A stretch of DNA of 64,000 nucleotides, from the NCBI RefSeq assembly GCF_023278185.1, contig NZ_CP066356.1:1790001-1854000 (forward strand). The letters run 5' to 3'. Numbering within the stretch: the first letter of the stretch is position 1; each line of letters begins with the position of its first letter. A program made the position numbers and the translations under genes. The stretch is from Bradyrhizobium elkanii USDA 76 (GTDB lineage: Bacteria; Pseudomonadota; Alphaproteobacteria; Rhizobiales; Xanthobacteraceae). This document shows positions 53,596 to 62,569 of this stretch, one piece after another. The notes beneath the pieces are model-generated. The model made no database searches. It was not told where the DNA came from and saw only the letters and a list, made by a program, of their open reading frames with translations.

Positions 53596-53816
53596 ATGAC
53601 CGGAAGAGTTCTCTACGAAAGCGCCAACGGCGATGTCTGGCGGCTAGTCCGCCATCCGCACTCCGGACGCCCGGCGGTTGACCATCAGCCGAGCGCCAGC
53701 TCAGGCGGACGGCGTCCATCACCGAGGTCGGACAATTCCTTCGGCCTTCCGTCATGGAACCCGAAAAGATGGCTAGGGAAGGCCGTGATGCGGTCCTTTG
53801 TTCCGCATTGTATTGA
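53596..53816 (+). pseudogene. Frameshifted member of the LYxSxNGDxW small-protein family
   Basis: From ATG 53596: MTGRVLYESANGDVWRLVRH, then PAVDHQPSASSGGRR in frame. One base too many near 53718 shifts the continuation SITEVGQFLRP to another frame, which ends at a TGA at 53814-53816. Same family as the nonsense-mutated gene at 10460 (shared LYxSxNGDxW, HQPxAxSGGR, a TEVGxFL/THIELGDFL region). Confidence 0.7.
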
Positions 53817-53859
53817 CGTTCTGAACGAAATTTCGTGCCCCACCGCACCCGCCCGAAAG

Positions 53860-53885
53860 GGAACTCACCGCTGGGACCCTGCGTT
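53860..53885 (+). promoter_or_regulatory. EcfG-type promoter candidate for the hybrid kinase
   Basis: GGAAC, 17 bases, CGTT: an exact consensus match with the longer allowed spacer, 110 bases upstream of the hybrid histidine kinase start and in the same direction. Confidence 0.5.
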
Positions 53886-53994
53886 GGCCAAGTGTACTTC
53901 TTCAGCCGCCGGGGGCCGTCAAGAAAGTCGAGCTACTGACGCCGGCCTGCCTCCTTCCAGGATGTGGCATCCGCACTTTTGTCAGGGAGCATCG

Positions 53995-56205
53995 ATGATC
54001 GAAGCTGACGACCTCGCAAGCGCGCCCGATGAAATCAGCGCGGCCCAGTGGCGTCAGATCGTCAATGGCGCGACTGATACGGCCATCATCAGCGCCGATG
54101 AACGCGGACTCGTTACCAGCTGGAATACCGGCGCGAGCCGGATCCTTGGCTGGAGCGAACCCGAAATGCTCGGCAAGTCCTTGGACCGGATCTTTGCCGC
54201 GGACGCTGGCCAGGCGCAGTTGCGCAAAGAAATGGAAGATGCGACCGCGCACGGTAGGGGCGGCGGCCAGGAAGGCTGGCGCCTCCGCAAAGACGGGAGC
54301 CGTTTCTGGGCGGTGGGCGAACTGAGCCCGATCCGCGAGGGCGGAAAGATCGTCGGTTTCGTCAAGATCCTGCGCGACCGCACGATCCAGCGGGAGGCCG
54401 AGGAGATGATCCGTGAAGAGCGGCATTCGCTCGAAGTGCTCAATCGCGCCGGATCGGCCCTCGCCCTCGAGACTGATCTCCAGCGCCTGGTGCAAATCGT
54501 AACGGATGCGGGCGTCGAACTCAGCGGTGCCGAGTTTGGGGCGTTTTTCTACAACCTCACCAACGAGGCCGGCGAAAGCTACATGCTCTACACGCTTTCG
54601 GGAGCGCCGCTGGAGGCATTTTCGAAGTTTCCGATGCCGCGAAATACCGAAGTGTTCGCGCCGACCTTCAACGGCGAGGGCATCGTGCGCTCCGACGATA
54701 TCACCAAGGATCCCCGCTATGGCAAGAATGCGCCGCGTCGAGGCATGCCCGAAGGCCATCTGCCCGTCCGGAGCTATCTCGCCGTTCCCGTGATTTCGCG
54801 GACGGGGGATGTGATCGGAGGCCTGTTCTTTGGCCACGGCAAGCCTGGCGTCTTTTCGGAGCGCTCCGAGCGGGGCCTCTCGGGGCTCGCCGCCGAAGCG
54901 GCCGTGGCAATCGACAATGTCCGTCTTTCGCAGGCGTCGCACCGCGAAATCGCAGAACGCAAGCGCGCCCAGGAGGCGCTCGTCGAGTTGAATGCCACGC
55001 TGGAAAAGCAGGTGATCGAGCGCACCGAACAGCTTAAGCGCAACGAGGAGGCGCTGCGGCAGTCCCAAAAGATGGAAGCGGTCGGGCAGTTGACGGGTGG
55101 GGTCGCCCACGACTTCAACAACCTCCTCCAGGTGATCATGGGAAATCTCGACACGTTGCAGCGTAATGTTCCTTCGGATTCCGCGCATCTGCAGCGCGCC
55201 GTGCGTCACGCGATGAATGGCGCCCAACGGGCCGCCTCGCTTACCCAGCGCCTTCTCGCGTTCTCGCGCCGCCAGCCCCTCGATCCCAAGCCGATCGACG
55301 TGAACGTTCTGGTCAACGGCCTTTCCGAGATGGTCCATCGCACGCTCGGCGAGACGATCGCCGTGGAGACCGTGCTCGGCGCCGGGTTGTGGCGCGTGGA
55401 AGCCGACCCCAATGAGCTCGAGGCTGCCATCCTCAATCTCGCCGTCAACGCTCGCGATGCCATGCCAAATGGGGGAAGGCTAACACTTGAGACCGGTAAC
55501 GCCCACATCGACGAAGCCTATGTCGCGGCACATAGGGAAGTGGTGGCGGGCCAGTACGTCGTCATATCGGTCACCGACACCGGCGTTGGCATGGACCGGC
55601 AGACCGTGGCGCAAGCGTTCGAGCCATTCTTCACGACGAAACCCGTCGGCAAAGGCACGGGACTTGGGCTGAGCCAAGTGTATGGCTTCGTCAAGCAGTC
55701 GGGCGGTCATGTGAAGATTTATTCGGAACTTGGGCAGGGCACCACCGTCAAAATTTACCTGCCTCGCCTGTTAGGCGACTCGTCGGATGACACCACACCT
55801 GATGAGACGCTCAATCCGGAGGCGACCCAGGAAGAGACCATTCTCGTCGTCGAGGACGACGCCGACGTCAGAGCCTACTCTGTCGACAGCCTCCGCGAGC
55901 TGGGCTATCGCGTGCTGGAGGCCCATGATGGGCCGGCGGCTCTGCGGATCCTAGACCGGCAACCCCGAGTGGATCTCCTGTTTACAGACGTGGTCCTTCC
56001 GGGCGGTATGACGGGCGCGCAGGTCGCCGCTCAAGCCAGAGCCATCCGCCCCTCCTTGAAGGTGCTGTTCACTACCGGATATGCCCGCAACTCGATCATT
56101 CATCACGGCCGGCTCGATAAGGGCGTGCAATTGATCGTCAAGCCCTTCAGCTTCAATGAACTGGCCGCCAAGGTACGCGACGTGATGGATCAAGTCGAAA
56201 ACTGA
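53995..56205 (+). CDS. Cytosolic hybrid histidine kinase (PAS-GAF-HisKA-HATPase-REC)
   Basis: 736 residues from ATG 53995, preceded by CAGGGAGC. Order: PAS about 18-140 (IISADERGLVTSWNTGASRI), GAF about 160-310 (LQRLVQIVTDAGVELSGAEF), a coiled coil with AERKRAQEALVELNATLEKQ, HisKA with His372 (VAHDFNNLL), HATPase about 410-600 (LNLAVNARDAMPNGGRL, ISVTDTGVGMD, KGTGLGLSQVYGFV) and a C-terminal receiver with Asp665 (LLFTDVVLPGG) and the Lys in IVKPFSF. No membrane helix, so it senses an intracellular cue. The longer open frame upstream is not coding for this protein. Confidence 0.95.
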   Translation: MIEADDLASAPDEISAAQWRQIVNGATDTAIISADERGLVTSWNTGASRILGWSEPEMLGKSLDRIFAADAGQAQLRKEMEDATAHGRGGGQEGWRLRKDGSRFWAVGELSPIREGGKIVGFVKILRDRTIQREAEEMIREERHSLEVLNRAGSALALETDLQRLVQIVTDAGVELSGAEFGAFFYNLTNEAGESYMLYTLSGAPLEAFSKFPMPRNTEVFAPTFNGEGIVRSDDITKDPRYGKNAPRRGMPEGHLPVRSYLAVPVISRTGDVIGGLFFGHGKPGVFSERSERGLSGLAAEAAVAIDNVRLSQASHREIAERKRAQEALVELNATLEKQVIERTEQLKRNEEALRQSQKMEAVGQLTGGVAHDFNNLLQVIMGNLDTLQRNVPSDSAHLQRAVRHAMNGAQRAASLTQRLLAFSRRQPLDPKPIDVNVLVNGLSEMVHRTLGETIAVETVLGAGLWRVEADPNELEAAILNLAVNARDAMPNGGRLTLETGNAHIDEAYVAAHREVVAGQYVVISVTDTGVGMDRQTVAQAFEPFFTTKPVGKGTGLGLSQVYGFVKQSGGHVKIYSELGQGTTVKIYLPRLLGDSSDDTTPDETLNPEATQEETILVVEDDADVRAYSVDSLRELGYRVLEAHDGPAALRILDRQPRVDLLFTDVVLPGGMTGAQVAAQARAIRPSLKVLFTTGYARNSIIHHGRLDKGVQLIVKPFSFNELAAKVRDVMDQVEN

Positions 56206-56307
56206 GCGATGGGGCGCGCAGCAGAACGAGTTGGCTTTTCTGCCGTGACACGACAAGGATGATCATCGGCATCGAGCATTGGCCGTGGCGGCACCGATCG
56301 GGTCAAG

Positions 56308-56514
56308 TCAGCGCGGCGGCCGACGCTCGCGGGCGAGCCAGCCCACCGCATCTGACTTCACGGGGTCAACCTCGATCGTAACCTTTTCCGTCCCGCCGCA
56401 GGTAGAGCACTCGAACGTACGGTCCTCGAATCCCCGCTCGCCGGAAGAGATACGCGACAGCGCGAGCCCGTGCTTGCACACCGGGCACATCGGTCGATCG
56501 TTTAGGAACTCCAT
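56308..56514 (-). CDS. Small zinc-ribbon protein, second copy
   Basis: 68 residues (MEFLNDRPMCPVCKHGLALS) with CPVC and CSTC knuckles and the phrase RTFECSTCGGTEK. Related to the 66-residue protein at 2763 in knuckle order and spacing but with a basic C-terminus (LARERRPPR). Function unknown. Confidence 0.72.
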   Translation of the reverse strand: MEFLNDRPMCPVCKHGLALSRISSGERGFEDRTFECSTCGGTEKVTIEVDPVKSDAVGWLARERRPPR

Positions 56515-56976
56515 GCGGCTGGCCTCGAAGGCAACATCGCAGGCGCTGCGGAGGACGGTTCGACTCTTACGCCTGGAGGAGGCCGCCGCCTTTGGCTATC
56601 CTCGCGAGCGCTAGTTCTGAATAGCGGGCCGTGAGACCTTTGGCTATCCGCGACAGGCGCCGTAGTTCAACGGCGGGCGACGGTCCCTGCAGTTCAATGG
56701 GGCAGCACGATTATCGTTCCTTCGACCTGCCCCGGTCGCCGCTGAAACCGCCGACGTCCGCCGACGTTGCTTTCAGGGGGTGGGTCGCAACGAGATTGCT
56801 CCGATGCTGGGGGGCGTCGACATCGGTCCGCAACACAGCGGGTCAATTGTGCGGGAATCGGCGGGCGGCTGCATCAAGGAAAAGCCGGAATTGTCGCCCG
56901 CCCTGCGTCTGCAATTGGAGCGGCTCCCGAAAACCGAAGCCCCCTGACTCGGCCCCCTCGGCTCGCCGATCTGTGT
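56515..56976. other. Intergenic stretch without a supportable gene
   Basis: Several frames are open, but their products are arginine/serine-rich shadows. I see no clear regulatory motif. Confidence 0.5.
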
Positions 56977-57153
56977 TCACGCGGTAGCCGGCGCCCGCCC
57001 ACCGTCGGTGATGCGATACTCGATATCTCCGGATGGAAGCGGTTCGGTTTCCACGTGACCGGGCTCCACGAGCCGCGCCGCGATTTCGTGGTCGAACGTC
57101 GGTGGGTTGACCAAGGATTCGCCGATGCGCTTCCTCAGAAAATCGCGCTCCAG
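56977..57153 (-). CDS. Possible 58-residue protein with non-ATG start
   Basis: An in-frame TGA at 57154-57156 is followed by a frame beginning LERDFLRKRIGESLVNPPTF, then DHEIAARLVEPGHVETEPLP, GDIEYRITDGGRAPATA and stop at 56977. The residue pattern is protein-like, but the only start is CTG 57153, so it may be a 5'-truncated gene. No family recognised. Confidence 0.35.
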   Translation of the reverse strand: MERDFLRKRIGESLVNPPTFDHEIAARLVEPGHVETEPLPSGDIEYRITDGGRAPATA

Positions 57154-57310
57154 TCAGCTCCATCTTCGCGCTCCTCTGCGATCTCTTCCGGCGCCGCTGC
57201 GGGACCCGGTCGGCGCAAGAAGGACTCGATTCCGGAACCCGGCGCGGTTCACCTGCAGTTCAGGCCGGAACGCCTAGTCTGCGATGGGGCGTTGCAGAAA
57301 GAGGGCCGTG

Positions 57311-57676
57311 ATGGGTGCACCCGAGACTTTCGATGCCATGGCCATCGTCGTCGATTTGCTCGACGCGTGCCGGGACCGGCGAATGTCCGATCTGCTCGGC
57401 CTGTACGACGAAGACACCACCGTGGAATGCTGCGAAGGCGGGAGGTTCGAGGGCAGGCGGGCATTGCGTTCCTATTGGACGCTGAGGTTGGCGGATCAGC
57501 CTCCCGGCCCCTTCCAGATCGAGGCGATCGTGCCGGAAGACGGCGGCATCTACCTCGAGTACCGCGATGCAGGGGGACGGCTGTTCCGGACGCGTCTCCG
57601 CTTGAACACCGCCGGCAAGATCGTGCACTCGACCTGCAATCCGCTGGTCACCAACGATGAGGCGTTTACGGTTTGA
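57311..57676 (+). CDS. SnoaL/NTF2-like protein
   Basis: 121 residues from ATG 57311 (MGAPETFDAMAIVVDLLDAC). It has the NTF2-like cone fold pattern: an N-terminal helix pair, LLGLYDEDTTVECCEGGRFE, then GRRALRSYWTLRLADQPPGP and two long strands (GGIYLEYRDAGGRLFRTRLR). Proteins of this type range from small isomerases to binding proteins; no specific activity can be assigned. Confidence 0.82.
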   Translation: MGAPETFDAMAIVVDLLDACRDRRMSDLLGLYDEDTTVECCEGGRFEGRRALRSYWTLRLADQPPGPFQIEAIVPEDGGIYLEYRDAGGRLFRTRLRLNTAGKIVHSTCNPLVTNDEAFTV

Positions 57677-58200
57677 TGCCGTGACGACTGTCCGTTCGCG
57701 GCTGCCTAAGCCGACCGCTCCAGCTGCCGCCGTTGTCGATGCGCCGTCGCCCCTCGCGTCTGCTCGGTCGCTGTGCCGGGATCGCGCTTTCGAGCAGGCG
57801 TGGCGGAGGGCGGTCAGTGCATCGGGCTGCGGCGGCGCGGATACAGCTGAGACCTCCGGCGCGACCGGCTGGGGGGCCGACGATTCCGCAACACTGAGGA
57901 TCTCGCGGCCGGCGTCGGTCAGCTGCCAGCCCGTTTCGTCCCGCAGCACCAAGCGCTGCCCGAGGTCCAGGTCCGGCACGCGGGCCGCGAGACCGTGATA
58001 CCCGAGCCAGCCCCGATCCTTCGGGTACTCCAAGCCAGCCCAATACTCAGCCGGCGGCGCCTTGTCCTGGTAGAGCATCGGATAGTTGATCTCTTCGATG
58101 CAGATCCGGCCATCCTGGATCGGCTCGAAGGCGCGTGCTCCATGATCCTGCGCGCGGCTTTTTCGGATTCGGAGTAGGGGCGGTCGCCAACGTGTTTCAT
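57677..58200 (-). pseudogene. Hypothetical gene with one frameshift
   Basis: From ATG 58200: MKHVGDRPYSESEKAARRIM, then EHA. A missing base near 58138 shifts the continuation AFEPIQDGRICIEEINYPML, YQDKAPPAEYWAGLEYPKDR and LGQRLVLRDETGWQLTDAGR to another frame. The composite would be a soluble protein of at least 110 residues. After about 57880 the frame turns alanine/serine-rich and stays open antisense to the NTF2-like gene, so the original stop is unclear. Family unknown. Confidence 0.5.
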
Positions 58201-58642
58201 TGCTATGAATTTAGAGAGTCACAAACGGCCGCAGCAACCTTTGGGGCCAAGAGGCTGTCGCTGGGGCCGCTGTCTCGGCCGGTTCGCTCCGGCCGACTCG
58301 CGAATGAAACCGTGTCAGCTTTACACGAGCAGAGCAATTGCAACGATTGCGAAAGGGCAAAGGCCCAAGAGGACATGCCTACGCGGACGAATGTTTCGGC
58401 CATGGCACACCCCGACAGTGCAGCATTTGTCACATAGCTTAAGCCCGGGCGTCTCTCGCTGAAAGCGCAATTTATGCCGGATGCACGTAGCCCGAATAGG
58501 CTATAAAACCGCGCGTCCAAAGCGCTCCTCGCAGACGCTAGGACTTATTGTTTTAATGTCTTGGGTTCAAATGGGTTCAAATCGGCGGAGAGCCGCCGAC
58601 TCAGCCCCAAGGGGCTGCATGGAACTTCCGCTGCCAAAGCCA
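58201..58642. other. Intergenic stretch without a supportable gene
   Basis: Weak frames only. It contains a short tandem (GGGTTCAAAT twice near 58563) that is not part of a tRNA that I can fold. Confidence 0.45.
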
Positions 58643-58855
58643 CTAATAGCGAGCCAAATTGGCAGGTCCCCTACCTACGAGATGCTTGTCGATTGTCCGT
58701 TTCGCTGCAGCGATCGCTTCCTGGGTACGTTGATAGGTCATTGTTCTGATCGTTTGTGCGCCAGCGATCGGCGTCGCTTCCACCAAGAACCCGCCGCCGG
58801 GTTGCTCGATAATCACCAATCGGTGCGCTAGATATTCAAGTTCGTCCGTCACGTT
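58643..58855 (-). CDS. Small hypothetical protein with GTG start
   Basis: 70 residues from GTG 58855 (VTDELEYLAHRLVIIEQPGG), then GFLVEATPIAGAQTIRTMTY, QRTQEAIAAAKRTIDKHLVG and a short tail. The pattern (a GGGFxVxA strand pair followed by a TxxEAxxxAKxxI helix) is one I associate with a small rhizobial family. The frame continues upstream to 59224 without protein-like character. Confidence 0.55.
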   Translation of the reverse strand, partial: NVTDELEYLAHRLVIIEQPGGGFLVEATPIAGAQTIRTMTYQRTQEAIAAAKRTIDKHLVGRGPANLARY

Positions 58856-59168
58856 GGTGATCTCGTTCTGGATTTCGGAACAAGCGGGTAAGGCCCGGAA
58901 TGTTCCAAATGTCGAGGTTGGTCTTCCGGGCGCAGCAAGCTCTGCGTTGGTGTCAGCGCTCTCACAACTCGATGGCGGCCGCTCCGGCTTTAGGTGGTTT
59001 GTCTGACCAGGGCGCGACGCCGCCCGCTTAAAATACACACGGGCCGTTGGCTCTAGCCCCAGGAGTGCAAAATCCTGACGAGTTGATGACTGCGGGACCG
59101 AAAAAGGCAGATTCTTTGAGGAGGCCCGCGACAGGCTGGGTATTACGGAGATTTGCGAGCAAATAACC

Positions 59169-59450
59169 TTGCTCGATCGACAGCTCCAACCATTGGCGAA
59201 TAGAATTGACGAACTGCCCGTCACGTCGATCGGCGGACTGAAGGCAAAAGCACTCGTTGCATTCTGGCACGCCAGTCCGCTTTGTGCGGGCGATCACGAG
59301 GTTTACTTCCAAGACGAGGCTGCCTTTCAGAGGCTGTTCATTGCAGTTGCTGAGTTCTGTGGACTTGCGGGTAGTGTTCGGGCCACGGGCTATGCAATGC
59401 CCGAATGGCCGAACGTCGAGCAGCAAGATGAAGAGGACGAGGCGGTCTGA
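59169..59450 (+). CDS. Hypothetical protein, possibly 5'-truncated
   Basis: From TTG 59169, 93 residues: LANRIDELPVTSIGGLKAKA, LVAFWHASPLCAGDHEVYFQ, DEAAFQRLFIAVAEFCGLAG and an acidic tail. The frame is protein-like back to about 59080 (RFFEEARDRLGITEICEQIT) but no ATG or GTG occurs there, so a TTG start or loss of the 5' end is likely. Overlapping the start is an inverted repeat, GAGCAA-ATAACC-TTGCTC. Confidence 0.5.
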   Translation: MLDRQLQPLANRIDELPVTSIGGLKAKALVAFWHASPLCAGDHEVYFQDEAAFQRLFIAVAEFCGLAGSVRATGYAMPEWPNVEQQDEEDEAV

Positions 59451-59480
59451 AACGGGCTAGCTCGCGCTGGTTCAAGAAAA

Positions 59481-59518
59481 AACGCCGCCGGTCTCAAAAA
59501 TGCACGCCCGGCGGCGTT
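59481..59518 (+). terminator. Strong hairpin after the hypothetical gene, member of a repeat pair
   Basis: AACGCCGCCGG (59481-59491) pairs with CCGGCGGCGTT (59508-59518), an 11-bp stem followed by TCCTTCC, 30 bases after the stop at 59450. A related hairpin with similar flanks is at 60175. Confidence 0.6.
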
Positions 59519-59684
59519 TCCTTCCTGAACTGGGACGCTGAAATTCCCAGCACTAAGCAAACTGCAGGGGCTGTGCCACGGGCCAATGACGCATCAAGTG
59601 CGCGTGATATGTGAGGCCGTTCACACGCGATCATCGCGAGTCGGCCTAACGCATCCATGGGTGGCAACTCGGTGTCGGAGAATC

Positions 59685-59933
59685 ATGATGCCGTTTTTCA
59701 GCAGCCAAAGCTTGCCGTCAGCAGCCGCCGCTTCAATGCTCAGTATTCTCGTCGTGGCAGCGCTCGCCTTTTCGGCTGTTGGTTATGTGGAGTGGTCATC
59801 GGGCGTTAATCTGACCCATTTCATGGGCCGGACTGCCGCGGATGCCTCAACGCCGGTTCTACCGCTCAAGGGGCGAACAGGTTGCGAGCAGGGCAATAGG
59901 CCGCTGCCCGCGCTTTCTCTGCCGCTCGAATGA
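59685..59933 (+). CDS. Small membrane/secreted protein
   Basis: 82 residues from ATG 59685 or 59688, preceded by GGAGAATC. One hydrophobic segment near residues 15-36 (AAAASMLSILVVAALAFSAV) is followed by GYVEWSSGVNLTHFMG and a polar C-terminus with a single cysteine. It is an uncleaved anchor or signal peptide. Function unknown. Confidence 0.55.
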   Translation: MMPFFSSQSLPSAAAASMLSILVVAALAFSAVGYVEWSSGVNLTHFMGRTAADASTPVLPLKGRTGCEQGNRPLPALSLPLE

Positions 59934-60000
59934 CGCTGACCTTAAGCGACAGCGCCCAATGTCCCTAGGAGACTAAACCGCCAGACGGGCAGGCAGGGCC

Positions 60001-60129
60001 TCATCGCCTGCTGGCGACGTGCATCGGCGAGTTTGTGCCTGGCTCGGGCGCCCCCATAGTTGCCCATATGGCAATGCCGATGGCCAGCGCTAACAGCACG
60101 GTCTTTGTAGCAATCTTGTCGCCAGACAT
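60001..60129 (-). CDS. 42-residue membrane-anchored peptide
   Basis: ATG 60129 is preceded by GAGAGGCG. Peptide MSGDKIATKTVLLALAIGIA, then IWATMGAPEPGTNSPMHVAS, RR, stop. A short basic N-terminus, one hydrophobic helix and a polar tail are typical of small exported or anchored proteins. Too short for most gene finders. Confidence 0.5.
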   Translation of the reverse strand: MSGDKIATKTVLLALAIGIAIWATMGAPEPGTNSPMHVASRR

Positions 60130-60174
60130 CTTGAGACGCCTCTCATGCGTCAGCGCGGCAAATCTCAAAAACTA

Positions 60175-60209
60175 CGCCGCCGGGCCCGAAATGGTTTGTC
60201 CCGGCGGCG
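60175..60209. repeat. Second copy of the CGCCGCCGG hairpin element
   Basis: CGCCGCCGGG pairs with CCCGGCGGCG. As in the copy at 59481, a CTCAAAAA string and a CATTCCCAGCGCTAG-like string (there AATTCCCAGCACTAAG) lie at similar places around the stem. Confidence 0.5.
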
Positions 60210-60212
60210 CCC

Positions 60213-60852
60213 TGTCATTCCCAGCGCTAGGGCCCTGAAACTCCCAACGTCACTTGCTTAGCAGGTACCCGGAGTGACTTCTGTTGCCTAACTCACACAA
60301 AGTCCAAAAGAGGACGCTCAGGGCCGGTGCGCCAGCTCCTCCGAAACGTGACCGTGCTGCGTCCCCAACGGTCCCGTCCCTCAGAGAAGCCTGCGCCGAT
60401 CACGTTGCTGATTTGCTAACGGCTCGGGAACAAGTGGGAATGCGAAGAGTCAATTCGTTGCTCCCGCGATCAGGTGCCCCCCCGACCGGGAGTTCAGTGG
60501 CGACCCTGGTGCCCCCAGCGCCGGGGTCGCTTGTATGCGTCCCCCCGAGGCCCTCGGCAAGTGCGCTGCGACGTCGAGTGCAATTCAGGCTGCCGCGGAT
60601 GTACCGGCATTCTGCCTGAACCGAGGTGGCTCTTGCTCACCGGCGCCCGCGCCCCAGCAGACGACACGACCGCCTCAGCGATCCCCAAGCTGGGGCCGTT
60701 TTCGCGTTTTGTGTGTAGAATTGGCCGCGGGCGCGGAAGACCCGCCATCGGGGCCCGGGCTGTTGCGGCGAACAGGGAGGCGATTGGGGAGCGTTTGCCG
60801 TCGACCAGATGGGCTTACAGGCACCTGCGGGATTGCTTGCCATCCCACCAAC
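60213..60852. other. Intergenic stretch without a supportable gene
   Basis: About 640 bases with only proline/arginine-rich shadow frames. No promoter-like or repeat element that I can support. Confidence 0.5.
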
Positions 60853-60975
60853 ATGCCCGCCACCGTTCCAGCCGACGTCGACAAGGCCCTCAAGGCCGGC
60901 AACCCACCGCCGTCCAGTCTCTCCGCAGAGGAACGACGCGCCTATGAACAGCTGGTCAGCACTCTGGCGCGAACA
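60853..60975 (+). pseudogene. Short N-terminal fragment resembling an alpha/beta-hydrolase start
   Basis: ATG 60853: MPATVPADVDKALKAGNPPP, SSLSAEERRAYEQLVS, then the frame loses protein character. The phrase LSAEExRAYEQL is found near the start of some epoxide-hydrolase-like proteins. Too short to be certain. Confidence 0.3.
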
Positions 60976-61086
60976 TGCTCACCGGAGGTCACCCATGAAA
61001 AGATTGGAGGCGATGCGTCAGTTTTCGGCGTAGCTCGAGTGGTAGGCTTTAGCCCACGAGCGATGGGAGTGCTATGATCACAATTG

Positions 61087-61308
61087 TCAATTTGGGATTG
61101 GAGGACGTTTGATTAGTGCTCGACCAAATGCGCCGATCATTGCTGCGGCCTCATGATCCCCACGATCACCGAGAATGCGATGAAGCGTCCTGGCACTTTC
61201 TTGGAATACGGGCAAAAGCGATGGGTCACGTTCGCACAAGACACCTGCGATACACAGCGCAAGGGCCTCCATACCCATCTTCGCTTGAGCTAACGGATCT
61301 GCTGCCAT
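61087..61308 (-). CDS. Small helical hypothetical protein
   Basis: 73 residues, MAADPLAQAKMGMEALALCI, then a helical body (AGVLCERDPSLLPVFQESAR, TLHRILGDRGDHEAAAMIGA) and a basic end. No membrane segment long enough to span. I recognise no family; coding is supported by the amino-acid pattern. Confidence 0.6.
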   Translation of the reverse strand: MAADPLAQAKMGMEALALCIAGVLCERDPSLLPVFQESARTLHRILGDRGDHEAAAMIGAFGRALIKRPPIPN

Positions 61309-61359
61309 CTTTTCCTGCCTCCATCGACAGTTTAATCGTACACGCCCGATCCCCGAGGC

Positions 61360-61893
61360 TCAGTTTGTGTGACGACGCTCGCTCCTGGAGGCGATCAAGC
61401 CCTTTAATTCCTCGACAAGACGCCGCCTGATGAAGTTGCGTTCTGCGTCAGTCAGTTGAGTGTCCAACAGCCGCCGGTACCGCCGTACATTTGCTTCGCG
61501 AGTCCATCGAGCATCCGCGTGGGATACTCTCAACGGCCGATGCCGCTTCGTCGCAGCATGTCGTTCGGAATCGCAAACGGCGCGCACCGGCTTGCTCAAC
61601 CGAGGCAGCTGCATTGCCATTCCGCCGCGCGGCGGCGGATCCTCCTCGCTGTCCAGCCGCTTCAGGGCCGCGAGGATGTCGGCAAGGCGCAACCGATGTG
61701 GAATGCCAGGGATCTCCCGCAGGGTCGGTTGCGATTCGATGACGTACATATCCGATGCCCAGGACGATAGGATGACCCGCTTCTCGTCTGTCGAGAGCCG
61801 CGCGTCATTCAATACATCGCCAGGTGAATTATAGTGAGATACTGGATGGAAAATCGGCTCATTGAGGTTGGCATTACGATTGGCTTGGCTCAT
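61360..61893 (-). CDS. Hypothetical protein upstream-coupled to Hsp20 genes
   Basis: 177 residues from ATG 61893 (MSQANRNANLNEPIFHPVSH). The core YNSPGDVLNDARLSTDEKRV, ILSSWASDMYVIESQPTLRE, then LRLADILAALKRLDSEED is a small family commonly seen beside stress genes in bradyrhizobia. The second half is basic (SERHAATKRHRPLRVSHADA) and could be a fused second unit (VRRYRRLLDTQLTDAERNFI). It follows the Hsp20 gene by 94 bases on the same strand. Confidence 0.72.
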   Translation of the reverse strand: MSQANRNANLNEPIFHPVSHYNSPGDVLNDARLSTDEKRVILSSWASDMYVIESQPTLREIPGIPHRLRLADILAALKRLDSEEDPPPRGGMAMQLPRLSKPVRAVCDSERHAATKRHRPLRVSHADARWTREANVRRYRRLLDTQLTDAERNFIRRRLVEELKGLIASRSERRHTN

Positions 61894-61987
61894 GGCGTGT
61901 CTCCTGTTTCTCCTTTCGTCCAGAGACGCGTTGCTAAAGGCTTGAATATAGAGGTTGGCGACGGTCATACGCCGCCGACCTCTGACG

Positions 61988-62485
61988 TTAGTTGCTGTTG
62001 ATCGCGATACGCTTGACGTTCGACCTTGACTGCTCGGACCTCGGCAGCGTCACGGTGAGGACGCCGTTCTTGAAGTCGGCCTTCGCCTTATCTTCCTCGA
62101 CGCCATCAAGCGGAATCTGGCGCTCGAAAGAGCCGTAGTATCGCTCGCTGACGAACTTGGAATCGTCGCTGCGTTCGGCTTTCCTTTCACCCCGGATTGA
62201 CAGGATGCCATTGGCGATTTCAACCTGGACATCCTTTTCGCTGAGGCCTGGAAGCTCGGCGGAAACCGTAACCTCCTTATCGGTTTCATTCAGTTCAAGG
62301 CGTGGCCAACTAAACTGGCCCTCCATCAACGGAGCGTTGATGCGACCGAATGAGCCGAAGCCGCGAAAGGCGTCATCGAACAGACGGTTCATCTCACGGT
62401 GAAGCGTGAGAAACGGATCGAATGCCTCTCGTCCGGTTGAGAGTTCTTGCCCTTTGCCCCAGGGAACGAGATCCCGAATACCCAT
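61988..62485 (-). CDS. Small heat-shock protein, Hsp20 class
   Basis: 165 residues from ATG 62485, preceded by AAGGAGGA. The alpha-crystallin domain spans about residues 57-150 (WPRLELNETDKEVTVSAELP, DVQVEIANGILSIRGERKAE, ADFKNGVLTVTLP). The N-terminal arm has REAFDPFLTLHREMNRLFDD, and the C-terminal end has VKRIAINSN. A holdase chaperone that binds unfolding proteins in the cytosol. It follows the other Hsp20 gene by 84 bases. Confidence 0.95.
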   Translation of the reverse strand: MGIRDLVPWGKGQELSTGREAFDPFLTLHREMNRLFDDAFRGFGSFGRINAPLMEGQFSWPRLELNETDKEVTVSAELPGLSEKDVQVEIANGILSIRGERKAERSDDSKFVSERYYGSFERQIPLDGVEEDKAKADFKNGVLTVTLPRSEQSRSNVKRIAINSN

Positions 62486-62520
62486 GATATCCTCCTTAAC
62501 TTGACATGCAGCTGGTCAGC

Positions 62521-62543
62521 GCACGGACGGTTACCGTCCGTGC
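62521..62543. repeat. Perfect 10-bp-arm hairpin between the Hsp20 genes
   Basis: GCACGGACGG-TTA-CCGTCCGTGC, 26 bases past the stop of the upstream Hsp20 gene and 35 bases before the next start. There is no T run in the operon direction, so it more likely stabilises or punctuates the mRNA than terminates it. Confidence 0.65.
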
Positions 62544-62569
62544 GTGTTTTGGCCCAATAGGAAGCGGGC

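Noticed and set aside
53902..55338. A 478-codon open frame antisense to the hybrid kinase
   Set aside because: Same reason: the sense strand has all PAS, GAF, kinase and receiver motifs.
58555..58600. Possible tRNA fragment around GGGTTCAAATC
   Set aside because: It resembles a T-loop, but no acceptor or anticodon stem can be found on either side. No tRNA was recognised anywhere in the window.
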